Source of the DNA: Deltaproteobacteria bacterium
Lineage (GTDB): Bacteria > Desulfobacterota > Syntrophia > Syntrophales > UBA2210
Assembly (NCBI GenBank): GCA_030603465.1
Contig: JAUVXT010000023.1
Coordinates: forward strand, 1-16,581
Direction of reading: 5' to 3'
Length of the DNA: 16,581 bases
Part shown: positions 1-6,483 of the stretch, piece after piece
Layout of the letters: each line of letters starts with the position of its first letter
Numbering within the stretch: the first letter of the stretch is position 1
Program-made: the position numbers and the translations under genes
The notes under the pieces: generated by a model
What the model was told of the DNA's origin: nothing
Database searches by the model: none
Seen by the model: the letters and a program-made list of their open reading frames with translations, nothing else

Positions 1-63
1 TATGCTGAATACCTCTTCAAATCGCATGATTCTGGTCTCCTGTCGTAGCTCTGTCCGCCTCAT
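1..63 (-). CDS. ISNCY-like transposase, N-terminal 21 codons only (cut by window edge)
   Basis: The minus strand from the ATG at 63-61 reads MRRTELRQETRIMRFEEVFS and runs off the window. This resembles the conserved start of ISNCY-family (IS1202 group) transposases, which begin MRRTEL followed by a RFEE motif and then a helix-turn-helix; that is recall of the family, and only 21 residues are visible. The start is supported by an AGGAGG Shine-Dalgarno 5 bases upstream, which lies in a perfect hairpin (65-82). Two direct repeats farther upstream (92-134) look like transposase-binding sites of the element end. Whether the element is intact cannot be judged. Alternative: another integrase-core element with a similar N-terminus. 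Confidence 0.6.
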   Translation of the reverse strand, partial: MRRTELRQETRIMRFEEVFSI

Positions 64-64
64 C

Positions 65-82
65 GGTCACCTCCTGGTGACC
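65..82 (-). promoter_or_regulatory. Hairpin sequestering the transposase ribosome binding site
   Basis: On the minus strand GGTCACC-AGGA-GGTGACC forms a perfect 7-bp stem with a 4-base loop. The AGGAGG Shine-Dalgarno runs from the loop into the 3' arm, and the ATG follows 1 base after the stem. In readthrough mRNA this would hide the ribosome binding site. The pairing is seen directly; the regulatory role is inferred by analogy with IS elements that fold their initiation region to block impinging transcripts. Confidence 0.5.
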
Positions 83-91
83 TCTTTTTAA

Positions 92-134
92 ACCGGACAG
101 GTTATGTGCTACAAGACCGGACATATTACGTGCT
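92..134. repeat. Tandem 19-bp direct repeats in the insertion sequence end
   Basis: Copies at 92-110 and 116-134 read ACCGGACAggTTAtGTGCT and ACCGGACAtaTTAcGTGCT (16 of 19 identical), with a 24-bp period. They lie between the transposase start and the point where group II intron sequence begins, which is where terminal transposase-binding repeats are expected. The exact terminus of the element cannot be fixed from one end, but it should lie near 134-141. Confidence 0.5.
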
Positions 135-139
135 GGTGA

Positions 140-258
140 CACCTCACGGAAACGCCCTTGCCTTCGGCTAATACTTCTGCTAATATTTCAACCCATTAGC
201 AGGGTTCACGTATAGGGGACTTGCACCCCATAAGTTCACGCCCATGCCGGGCGTACAC
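140..258 (-). mobile_element. Group II intron 5' fragment (start of domain I), truncated at the insertion sequence
   Basis: Read on the minus strand from 258, the sequence begins GTGTACGCCCGGCATGGGCG, matching the bacterial group II intron 5' end (GUGYG-like start, then a CGCCC/GGGCG hairpin with a GGCAU loop). Further hairpins follow in the expected order: TATGGGG/CCCCTATA, then CTGCTAAT/ATTAGCAG, then the familiar TAGCCGAAGGCAAGGGCGT stretch and CCGTGAGGTG. Canonical introns continue with a GAAUCUGAAGG-type segment, but here the sequence switches to the insertion sequence end. Only about 120 nt are present; the rest of the ribozyme, any reverse transcriptase and domain V are not in the window. 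It could continue beyond the insertion sequence, outside the window. The 5' boundary at 258 is inferred from the consensus. Confidence 0.7.
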
Positions 259-397
259 CAGCCAGTGCACCTGACACCAAAAGCACGCGCGTTTTTTTCT
301 TTAGCTATTTCAGTGCAAAACGTTGCTTTTGCCAGGTCATCATTGCTTTTGGCGCAGGTGACTCGCACTGTTCGGCTATAATAAATGGAGGGAAACA

Positions 398-796
398 ATG
401 TGTCTATTTATAAGATGGTCTATAGGAATTTTAGTATCGTTGCTTGTTGGACATTATGCAACCCGGAACTTTCGCGACCTTCGCAACAAACATATTAGAA
501 ATGTTTGCAAGTATAATGAAGCTCTGCAAAAGCAAGATGAACAAAGCATAAACAGTGATTTGCTCCCTTTGGTAACAGGGCTTATTGAGAGAACTTTTTT
601 TACGCTGGTTATCGCCTTCGACGTTTCTGGTGGTGCCGTAGCAATGATGGGTTGGTTGGGTGCTAAAATGGCCATCAACTGGAACAGACAGCCTGGAGAG
701 AGCCCTGTAAATAGAGCGTTTTCAATGACGGCCCTACAGGCGGGAATAGTATCACTTATGTTTTCATTAGTAGGTGGCTTGATATGTAGATGGTAA
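398..796 (+). CDS. Small integral membrane protein, unknown function
   Basis: The product is 132 residues and I do not recognise a named family. It has an N-terminal hydrophobic segment (about 3-21), a charged central region (22-58), a long hydrophobic stretch that could span twice (about 62-92, containing FDVSGGAVAMMGWLG), and a C-terminal hydrophobic segment (112-130) ending GGLICRW. The ATG follows a strong GGAGG at 388-392 with a 5-base spacer, which favours it over the overlapping minus-strand frame. Neighbours are mobile-element remnants on the left and a GIY-YIG gene on the right, so it sits in accessory DNA. I have a vague memory of similar short membrane proteins in genomic islands and integron cassettes, but I see no convincing attC site here. 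Function is unassigned. Confidence 0.65.
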   Translation: MCLFIRWSIGILVSLLVGHYATRNFRDLRNKHIRNVCKYNEALQKQDEQSINSDLLPLVTGLIERTFFTLVIAFDVSGGAVAMMGWLGAKMAINWNRQPGESPVNRAFSMTALQAGIVSLMFSLVGGLICRW

Positions 797-1021
797 TTAT
801 TAATGCCCCAAGAGCCGAACAAATCACTGGTGCTGACCCAAAAAGCCGGGCGGCACAGTTCAACCGTTCTCCCTTTTGTTACCTGAAACTGATGATAACC
901 TTCGTATATCGCATCTTCCCTTAATAATTTTAAAAGTGAAGCTATCTGATAATTGACATCACTTCTTTTCTTTAAATGAAACAATTTCCTTTGGATTAAG
1001 TTGTCCTGCCGATTGGTACTC
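797..1021. other. Gap of 225 bases with no supported gene
   Basis: A GTG-initiated minus-strand frame crosses this gap and overlaps most of the plus-strand membrane protein gene, but it has no good ribosome binding site and no recognisable domain. I see no tRNA, terminator or convincing promoter here. Confidence 0.5.
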
Positions 1022-1291
1022 CTATTCACTTTTTAGATGTTTACTAAATTCGGCAACCAGCACTCGTTTCCTCTCTGGTCTCAACCGCCTGATAGCATTT
1101 TCACGCCGCAACGCAGCGCCATGATCTTTTGCGACTTCCTGATAAACCAATACAACCGGTCTTCTTGCCCGTGTGTACTTTGCACCCTGACCTGCATTAT
1201 GTTGAGATACCCTGTCACCAACATCCTTTGCTATCCCTGTATAGAGACTGCCATCAGCACACCGGACTATATATACATACCACTCAGCCAT
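1022..1291 (-). CDS. GIY-YIG domain protein (UPF0213/YhbQ type)
   Basis: This is a small single-domain member of the GIY-YIG nuclease superfamily, 89 residues, close to the usual 80-100. Seen in the sequence: WYVYIVRC at 4-11 (first half of the motif), LYTGI at 16-20 (second half), D26-R27 with the following helix, H31-N32, the KYTRARRP segment at 38-45 typical of this subgroup, and the catalytic-position Glu in RRENAIRRL (E64). The C-terminal tail is basic. YhbQ-type proteins have been linked to DNA cleavage and repair, but the physiological role is not settled, so no function is assigned beyond probable structure-specific nuclease activity. The ATG has only a weak upstream AGG. The gene lies downstream of tRNA-fMet on the same strand, separated by a strong terminator, so it is probably transcribed separately. 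Confidence 0.85.
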   Translation of the reverse strand: MAEWYVYIVRCADGSLYTGIAKDVGDRVSQHNAGQGAKYTRARRPVVLVYQEVAKDHGAALRRENAIRRLRPERKRVLVAEFSKHLKSE

Positions 1292-1401
1292 TAGAATGCC
1301 TGTTTACCACGCTTTATTATCTTTATTGGTCATCAATATTTTCGGGGATTTTTGTTTAGAAATTAGTGGCTGTCCCCGATACTTCCCTTGCCGATACTTT
1401 G

Positions 1402-1438
1402 CAAAAAACAAAAGGGGTTACGATGATCTCGCAACCCC
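1402..1438 (-). terminator. Rho-independent terminator after tRNA-fMet
   Basis: On the minus strand GGGGTTGCGA and TCGTAACCCC (1438-1414) form a 10-bp stem with one mismatch and a 5-base loop, followed by TTTTGTTTTTT. It lies 12 bases downstream of the tRNA 3' end. Confidence 0.85.
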
Positions 1439-1450
1439 CTGATACCCTTT

Positions 1451-1527
<77 letters not shown>

Positions 1528-1546
1528 TCATTTCGCAAAGATGGTA

Positions 1547-1575
1547 TATTTAGATGAATCGTTTCCAAATGTCAA
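1547..1575 (-). promoter_or_regulatory. Sigma70-type promoter for tRNA-fMet
   Basis: On the minus strand a perfect TTGACA (1575-1570) is followed after 17 bases by TAAATA (1552-1547), with AT-rich sequence continuing to 1544. This predicts a start near 1540, about a dozen bases before the tRNA. The -10 is poor, but the -35 and spacing are ideal. The -35 overlaps the stop codon of the response regulator gene. Confidence 0.55.
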
Positions 1576-2579
1576 GATATTTTCTCCCTTTTTCCCAGAA
1601 CATTATAAACATCAACTTTCCCTTCGATTCCTTTTAATTGAATGGCCCCCATTTTTTCAACCCGGGCAATATCGCTCACTTCTTCGTATGTTTCTTCGCA
1701 TATCAGTATCTGATTTTCTCTGGCAATCCTCTCAAGCCTTGACGCCACAATAACAGGATGTCCAAAGACCGTATATTCTTTTTTCCTGGAAGAACCGAAT
1801 ATGCCCGCAAGTACCTCGCCCGTCCCTATTCCAAAACCTACAGAGATTTTTTCATCCTCTCCTGACACGTTCTGATTCAACCTGTTCATCTCATCCCTCA
1901 TTTCAATGGCACACATTACCGCCCTGACTGTGTCATCGCCATAGGTAAAAGGTGCGCCGAATACTCCCATAATACTGTCCCCAACATGTTTGTCGAGTGT
2001 CCCGCTATGCTCACAAATAATATTGTCCATGGGAGAGAAATAGTGGCTGTTCAGTATATTGGAAATTTCATCCGCATTCAGTCTTTCAGACATCTTCGTA
2101 AATCCCCTGATATCGCAGAAAAGGACGGCAACCCTCTTCGTCGCGGGCATGATATTTTTCCCTTCCTGCTGGAGTTTGGAATATACATTCTCCGAAACAA
2201 ACTGTTTCAATCTCTTTTTGATATTGTATTCCCTGACCTTTGCCCTCAACTCTATATTTTCAAAGGGTTTGGTAAGAAAACCGTCGATCCCCGCATTGAC
2301 CGATTCAATTGCGCTTTCCATCGTGGCATAGCCGGTAAGCATTATCCTCGTAATCTCCGGATTGATCCTGCCTATTTCCATGAGTGTTTCAAGGCCGTCT
2401 ATCCCTGGCATTTTGTAATCGGATATCACCGTTTCAATGATGTCGCGATTTTCCCTCACAATTGCGATCGCCTCGCTTCCCTCCCTTGCCAGAGATATCT
2501 CGTATCCGTCCCTTTCAAGCACCCTCTTGAGAGACCTCCTTACACCCTCCTCATCGTCCACAACCAAGAGTCCTATCAT
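1572..2579 (-). CDS. Response regulator with class III adenylate/guanylate cyclase output domain
   Basis: The protein has 335 residues. Residues 1-120 form a CheY-like receiver: acidic pocket D8/D9, phospho-acceptor D54 (SDYKMPG), T82 (LTGYAT) and K104 (LTKPF). After a helical linker (120-145), a class III nucleotide cyclase homology domain runs from about 147 to the end: first metal Asp D156 in FCDIRGFT, base-contact Lys K197 and second metal Asp D201 in DKHVGDSIMGVFG, and the class IIIb-type Thr T270 in EYTVFG. The transition-state Arg R281 is present, but the usual Asn two turns before it (VNxAxR) is Ile277 here, so activity is doubtful. Known members make cAMP from ATP as dimers. The ATG overlaps the stop of the upstream kinase gene (ATGA), so it is translationally coupled and almost certainly its partner. 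Confidence 0.9.
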   Translation of the reverse strand: MIGLLVVDDEEGVRRSLKRVLERDGYEISLAREGSEAIAIVRENRDIIETVISDYKMPGIDGLETLMEIGRINPEITRIMLTGYATMESAIESVNAGIDGFLTKPFENIELRAKVREYNIKKRLKQFVSENVYSKLQQEGKNIMPATKRVAVLFCDIRGFTKMSERLNADEISNILNSHYFSPMDNIICEHSGTLDKHVGDSIMGVFGAPFTYGDDTVRAVMCAIEMRDEMNRLNQNVSGEDEKISVGFGIGTGEVLAGIFGSSRKKEYTVFGHPVIVASRLERIARENQILICEETYEEVSDIARVEKMGAIQLKGIEGKVDVYNVLGKREKIS

Positions 2580-4792
2580 GATTTCCTCCTCTTACATGGA
2601 AGTTCTATGGCAAAGACCGTGCCCTTTCCCTCTTCGCTCGTAACAGAAATGTCTCCCTCATGCTTCTTGATGATTTCATGCGAGATATAGAGCCCCAAAC
2701 CGGTGCCCTCTCCCGGTTTTTTCATCGTGAAGAATGGCTTGAAGATATTCTTGATCTTTCCCGGCGGTATCCCTTCACCTGTGTCGCGACATTCGATACG
2801 CACACTATTCGTGTCTTCACTGTATCTTGTAATTAGTGTTATCTTGCCTTTTCCTTCGGGTAGCGCCTGGATAGCGTTTTTTATTATGTTTATAAAAACC
2901 TGCCCGAGGTTGGCAAAGTTTCCCTCGATTTCCGGCAATTCTTTGTCGTAATCCTTTTCAACAGTTACATTGAGGTGTTTATACTGATTGTAGAGCACCC
3001 TCAAAGCGTCATCTATTACGATATTTATGTTTACCGGCTCCACATACGTCTGAGTCTGGCGGGAAAGACCGAGAAGGCTCTTCACTATATTTCCCACCCT
3101 TTTCAGCTCTTTCAGTGAAAATCTGAGATCGTCCACCAGGGCGTCGCGTGGTCTCATGTCCGCATCCCACGAATCTATTTCTTCAACACTCGTCTGGATC
3201 AGGCTCGACGCGCTGGCCAGGGGATTATTCAATTCGTGGGCGGTTCCTGCCACGAGTTGGCCGATCGCCGCAAGACTCTCTGACCGGACAAGTTCCTGCT
3301 GAGTTTTTTCCTTTTCCTCCAGCATCCGCACCAGGACCGCCGTCCTCTTTTCAACTTTTTTCTCCAGCTTTACATTCAGTTCTTCAATCTCGCCGTAGAT
3401 TCTCGCGTTTTCTATCGCGATGGCGCTCTGGTTGGCAAGGGTCGTCAAGAGTTCCACATCCTCCTGGACAAAGAGCTCACCCGATTTCTTCTCTCCCAGC
3501 GCTATGATCCCCGTCAATTCTTCCCTGAAAACCATGGGGACTAAAAGCGTGGCTTTCAGCCTTTCAAAAAGATTGAATATCCTGTCTTTTGTTTCCCCCG
3601 GTTCCAGAATTCTCTCCGCCGCCGATTTGTTCAACGCCCCCCTTCGCCCTGTGAATAATTCAGACACGTTCCCATAATCCTGCCACATGTCTCCCCCCGA
3701 CTTTTCCGGCGAATCTATCCCTTTCGAATAAAACTCCGGCTCCGCATCTTCTCTTCCTGAAATCAAGATTGATACGGAACGTACCTTCAGCGCCGATGAA
3801 ATTGAATCAAGCAAATGACCTGTTATCTCGTCCAATCTCAACAGGGAGGTCATAACATCACTCATCTCCATGAGTGTTTTTTGGTAGTCGTACTTTCCGC
3901 GGAAAAACAGATTGTCTACCAGGCCCTGTACCTTTGTCCTTACAGGGTTGAATAAAAGGACAATCAGGAGAGCCAGAATGAGAGGAAGTAGTATTGATCC
4001 GGCATCTCCGTATCCCATAAAGAAAACATTAAATATGTATATGATCAACACGTAGATGACTGTCAGTATACCTGTCAACATGAAATAGACTGTCCCCTCT
4101 CGTATAACGGAACCGATATCGAGGAGGTCATACTTCAGTACACCCACAGCGAGAATTATCGCGGGGACAAAGCTGAAATTACCCAGAGGATATATGTTAA
4201 GACCGATTACAGGCAGAGAGTTTAACAGAATCAATAAGGCGCTTAAACCGAGGCCTGTCAATACATATTTTATCCTGTTTTTCCGATGGCCGTCTCTGGC
4301 CCTCTTCATTTCGAGGAAGAGCGTGGTCAGGCAGTAGAGAGCGGTAAATCCACCCGCAATGGAAAATATATGGAAGGCCGGCCCGGCCCTGGCAATGGTT
4401 CCGAAAGGATAGTCGGCAAGCCCCATTATGAAGTAGTCCGTCTGGGTAAAAACAAGCATAATCAGACTGAAGATGTATGCCGTAATTTCCAGCCAGCGCC
4501 TCTTTTTGATTTCAAGAAAATAATGGATAAATCTTATGTATATGGGAATACTGAAGACAAAAAAGAGATAGATCAGCCTGTCGATTCTGAGGGCAAGGAC
4601 CTTGTCGGACAGACAGGAGACGAGGGCGACATCTATGTTGATCAGCGCTCCTAGAAAACATATAGCCGCGAATAGCCTGTTTGTATGACTCTTCCTGCCC
4701 CTTAGAAGGGAAATAAGTGATAGAACCGTAAAGACAACGAATCCCATCAAAGGGGGAATAATGTAAAGATAGGTCTCTTTTAAAAGAAGCAT
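2576..4792 (-). CDS. Membrane sensor histidine kinase (multi-TM, GAF, HisKA, HATPase)
   Basis: The protein has 738 residues. The N-terminal 285 residues hold about eight or nine hydrophobic segments (near 8-30, 40-60, 72-94, 101-117, 139-160, 174-196, 208-220, 233-258, 264-283), resembling the multi-TM sensor region of PrsK-like kinases. A GAF-like domain follows (about 305-465), then a predicted coiled coil (463-505). HisKA has the phospho-acceptor H519 in TAHELNNPL. The ATPase domain has the N box (N639 in NIIKNAIQAL), G1 (DTGEGIP, 670-676), the F box (FKPFFTMK) and G2 (GEGTGLGL, 694-701). All catalytic boxes are intact, so it should autophosphorylate and pass phosphate to the co-encoded regulator. 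The start is supported by AGAGGAGG upstream with about 10 bases spacing. The ligand is unknown. A 21-bp palindrome lies just upstream. Confidence 0.92.
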   Translation of the reverse strand: MLLLKETYLYIIPPLMGFVVFTVLSLISLLRGRKSHTNRLFAAICFLGALINIDVALVSCLSDKVLALRIDRLIYLFFVFSIPIYIRFIHYFLEIKKRRWLEITAYIFSLIMLVFTQTDYFIMGLADYPFGTIARAGPAFHIFSIAGGFTALYCLTTLFLEMKRARDGHRKNRIKYVLTGLGLSALLILLNSLPVIGLNIYPLGNFSFVPAIILAVGVLKYDLLDIGSVIREGTVYFMLTGILTVIYVLIIYIFNVFFMGYGDAGSILLPLILALLIVLLFNPVRTKVQGLVDNLFFRGKYDYQKTLMEMSDVMTSLLRLDEITGHLLDSISSALKVRSVSILISGREDAEPEFYSKGIDSPEKSGGDMWQDYGNVSELFTGRRGALNKSAAERILEPGETKDRIFNLFERLKATLLVPMVFREELTGIIALGEKKSGELFVQEDVELLTTLANQSAIAIENARIYGEIEELNVKLEKKVEKRTAVLVRMLEEKEKTQQELVRSESLAAIGQLVAGTAHELNNPLASASSLIQTSVEEIDSWDADMRPRDALVDDLRFSLKELKRVGNIVKSLLGLSRQTQTYVEPVNINIVIDDALRVLYNQYKHLNVTVEKDYDKELPEIEGNFANLGQVFINIIKNAIQALPEGKGKITLITRYSEDTNSVRIECRDTGEGIPPGKIKNIFKPFFTMKKPGEGTGLGLYISHEIIKKHEGDISVTSEEGKGTVFAIELPCKRRKS

Positions 4793-4813
4793 GGATCCCC
4801 GTCCTCCTCTATG

Positions 4814-4834
4814 GAGATCATTTTATATGATCTC
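4814..4834. promoter_or_regulatory. Perfect 8-bp palindrome upstream of the sensor kinase
   Basis: GAGATCAT-TTTAT-ATGATCTC is a perfect inverted repeat with a 5-bp spacer, about 20 bases upstream of the kinase start and just before its Shine-Dalgarno. On the minus strand it contains a TATAAA that could be a -10, but I see no good -35. It could be a dimeric repressor operator or an mRNA hairpin. Confidence 0.4.
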
Positions 4835-4876
4835 TGCTTTCCGAATGAAGAACAAAAAGAGAACTCAGGAGATTTG

Positions 4877-4985
4877 ATGTGTGAAGCTCCCCGCAACAAG
4901 TTGCGGGGAATGCGCTCGCTGTTCAGTTCAAAAAAGAAAAACCGAGGCGGCCAATACCGATGTATACCCGCCACTCTTCACAAAT
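4877..4985. repeat. 109-bp inverted-repeat element with two internal hairpins
   Basis: The ends ATGTGTGAAG (4877-4886) and CTTCACAAAT (4976-4985) are inverted repeats matching at 9 of 10 positions. Inside are a perfect 9-bp hairpin CCCCGCAAC-AA-GTTGCGGGG (4889-4908) and a second hairpin ending in a T-rich tract on the minus strand. As RNA it could fold as a branched structure closed by the end repeats. This looks like an intergenic repeat or small MITE-like element, but only one copy is in the window, so repetitiveness is unproven. Confidence 0.45.
4930..4975 (-). terminator. Probable terminator of the PHP-LpxH operon
   Basis: On the minus strand GGCGG (4972-4968) pairs with CCGCC (4950-4946), extended by flanking GA/TC pairs, and is followed by CGGTTTTTCTTTTTT. 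It lies about 130 bases downstream of the LpxH-like stop and before the sensor kinase gene, so it would separate the two transcription units. The short stem and 17-base loop make it weaker than a typical terminator. Confidence 0.5.
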
Positions 4986-5104
4986 GCCGATTGCGTGATA
5001 CTTCTTGTTTTAACTGTCTTACCGCTGATTTTAAAGATTTCTTCCCTCTCATCCCACCCGCGTCAATTGAGTTAACGAATCTCGCCAAATCAATGGATAT
5101 TACT

Positions 5105-5830
5105 TTATATGGGTTGCGAATAATTTCTCATGGAAAACTCGCCATTATCATACAAAAGATACGAAAAGTGGCTGATCCAGTCCCCCAGCGTAACGAAGGT
5201 TCTCATTCTGCCGTTCACTGAACTTTGCTTCATCTGGGGCCTGTGACAATGCCCCAGTATGACGGCGTCAAAACCGGCTTCGAACTTCACTTCAGAAAAC
5301 GCCTCCATCATATCGGCCATACCATCGAGTGGTTTCGCAAGATGTTCCTTGCTTATCCGGGAACTTATTTCGGAAATTTTCCATAGCGCCGGACAGGGTA
5401 GCGCCCTCTGAAAAACATAGAATATCCTGCTCCTTAAAAGCCTTCTCAAAAAGAGATAACGGGTATTCGATGTATCCACCAGATCTCCGTGAGCCACAAA
5501 CAGCTTCCTGCCGTCCATATCCACTTCCGCCTCGTCGGGATAAACCTTGATTCCATGTCTGCCGAAATAATTGCCGAGGAAAAAGTCGTGATTACCCTCA
5601 AACAGTGAAATATTCAACCCTTTTTCGTTAAGCTCCAGCAGTTTATCAATAATCACTCGAAACCCGGGATATACCTTATCTTCCGTGCAAAACCAAAAAT
5701 CAAAAAAATCTCCCACAACAAAGAGGCTGTCAATATCATCTCCTAAAGAATTAAAAAAACCTAAAAGATTTTTGTAGCCATCATCTTCACCATTGTAGAG
5801 GTGCGCATCGGATAAGAATACTGCCTTCAT
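5105..5830 (-). CDS. lpxH: UDP-2,3-diacylglucosamine diphosphatase-like metallophosphoesterase (LpxH type)
   Basis: LpxH cleaves UDP-2,3-diacylglucosamine to lipid X and UMP, the fourth step of lipid A synthesis, at the inner membrane with Mn2+. This protein has 241 residues, the same length class as E. coli LpxH (240). The calcineurin-like metal ligands are all visible: D8 and H10 (SDAH), D41 in GDFFDFW (40-46), N80-H81 in GNHD, H114 in AHGD, and H194/H196 in GHCH. A helical cap region with basic and aromatic residues (about 122-165, RYLFLRRLLRSR) fits the lipid-binding lid. The gene overlaps the upstream PHP gene by 4 bases and is divergent from lptFG, which supports an LPS role. It could be an LpxH-like paralogue with another substrate, so the symbol is provisional. 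Confidence 0.75.
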   Translation of the reverse strand: MKAVFLSDAHLYNGEDDGYKNLLGFFNSLGDDIDSLFVVGDFFDFWFCTEDKVYPGFRVIIDKLLELNEKGLNISLFEGNHDFFLGNYFGRHGIKVYPDEAEVDMDGRKLFVAHGDLVDTSNTRYLFLRRLLRSRIFYVFQRALPCPALWKISEISSRISKEHLAKPLDGMADMMEAFSEVKFEAGFDAVILGHCHRPQMKQSSVNGRMRTFVTLGDWISHFSYLLYDNGEFSMRNYSQPI

Positions 5831-6483
5831 TTCGTACCGCTGGCTTTCCTGACAAGATACTCCGAGTTTTGAAACATCGCTTCTATCTCCCCTTCCGTCA
5901 TACCCGCTCCTCTTCCAACCATACGGGCGAATTCTTTGTTAATAAGATCGGAAGGCGAATGACTGTCGGTATTCAATACCAGTTTTGCTCCGGTCTTCCG
6001 CGCAAGTTGTACCACATGCCCGTTTGTCAAACTGTGCCCCTCCCTGGCGGATATCTCCAGAAACACAGAATTTTCAGCGGCAAGCCTCACCTCTTCCTCT
6101 GAAATCAAACCCGGATGGGCAAGTATATCGACATGAGACTGAATGGCGGCAAGATTTGTCCCGGAAATAACGGGTTCAACGATTGTCTCGCCGTGAACGA
6201 TAACGATCCTGGCTCCCATTTCTCTCACTTCCTTCGCCAGTTCAGGTATATGGGCCGGATTTAGATGGGTCAGTTCGACACCGGGAATGGCACGAATCGC
6301 AGAGACATCATTTATTTTTTCACAAACCCGCATAACCCTGGGAATGATAAAGTCATAGTTTGAATGGTCGGTATGATCCGTTATAGCGATTGCCCGGCAA
6401 CCTGCAAACTCTGCCCTTCTGATAAGCTCCGCCGGTATCAGATCGCCGTCACTGAATATTGAATGTGTATGAAGGTCAATCAT
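5827..6483 (-). CDS. PHP domain metal-dependent phosphoesterase (YcdX/HisK-like)
   Basis: The protein has 218 residues and is a single PHP domain. The metal-binding set is visible in order: H5 and H7 (LHTHS), D12 (SDGD), H37 (ITDHTDH), E70 (PGVEL), H97 (VHGET), H123 (LAHPG), and D173/H175 (NTDSHS). This trinuclear-site pattern is typical of small PHP phosphoesterases; known relatives include histidinol phosphatases and YcdX-like enzymes, but the substrate cannot be read from sequence. It is the first gene of a two-gene operon with the LpxH-like hydrolase (ATGA overlap). The start has GGGAG 7-8 bases upstream. No his gene is nearby, so a histidine role is not supported; nucleotide or sugar phosphate turnover is an open alternative. 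Confidence 0.85.
   Translation of the reverse strand: MIDLHTHSIFSDGDLIPAELIRRAEFAGCRAIAITDHTDHSNYDFIIPRVMRVCEKINDVSAIRAIPGVELTHLNPAHIPELAKEVREMGARIVIVHGETIVEPVISGTNLAAIQSHVDILAHPGLISEEEVRLAAENSVFLEISAREGHSLTNGHVVQLARKTGAKLVLNTDSHSPSDLINKEFARMVGRGAGMTEGEIEAMFQNSEYLVRKASGTK

Noticed and set aside
180..398. A 72-codon open frame on the minus strand near the left edge
   Set aside because: Its C-terminal third is translated group II intron sequence, and the upstream part matches no protein I know. It may be a fragment of a gene the intron entered, but that cannot be supported.
797..1021. Possible integron attC site near the small membrane protein gene
   Set aside because: GTTCAAC near 859 fits the RYYYAAC core, but I find no partner core at a suitable distance and no paired arms.
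454..1029. A 191-codon open frame on the minus strand
   Set aside because: It starts with GTG, lacks a ribosome binding site, shows no recognisable domain, and overlaps the plus-strand membrane protein gene, which has a strong ribosome binding site and clear hydrophobic segments.
4286..4654. A plus-strand open frame inside the sensor kinase gene
   Set aside because: It is low-complexity and charged, with no domain, and lies opposite the well-supported transmembrane region of the kinase.
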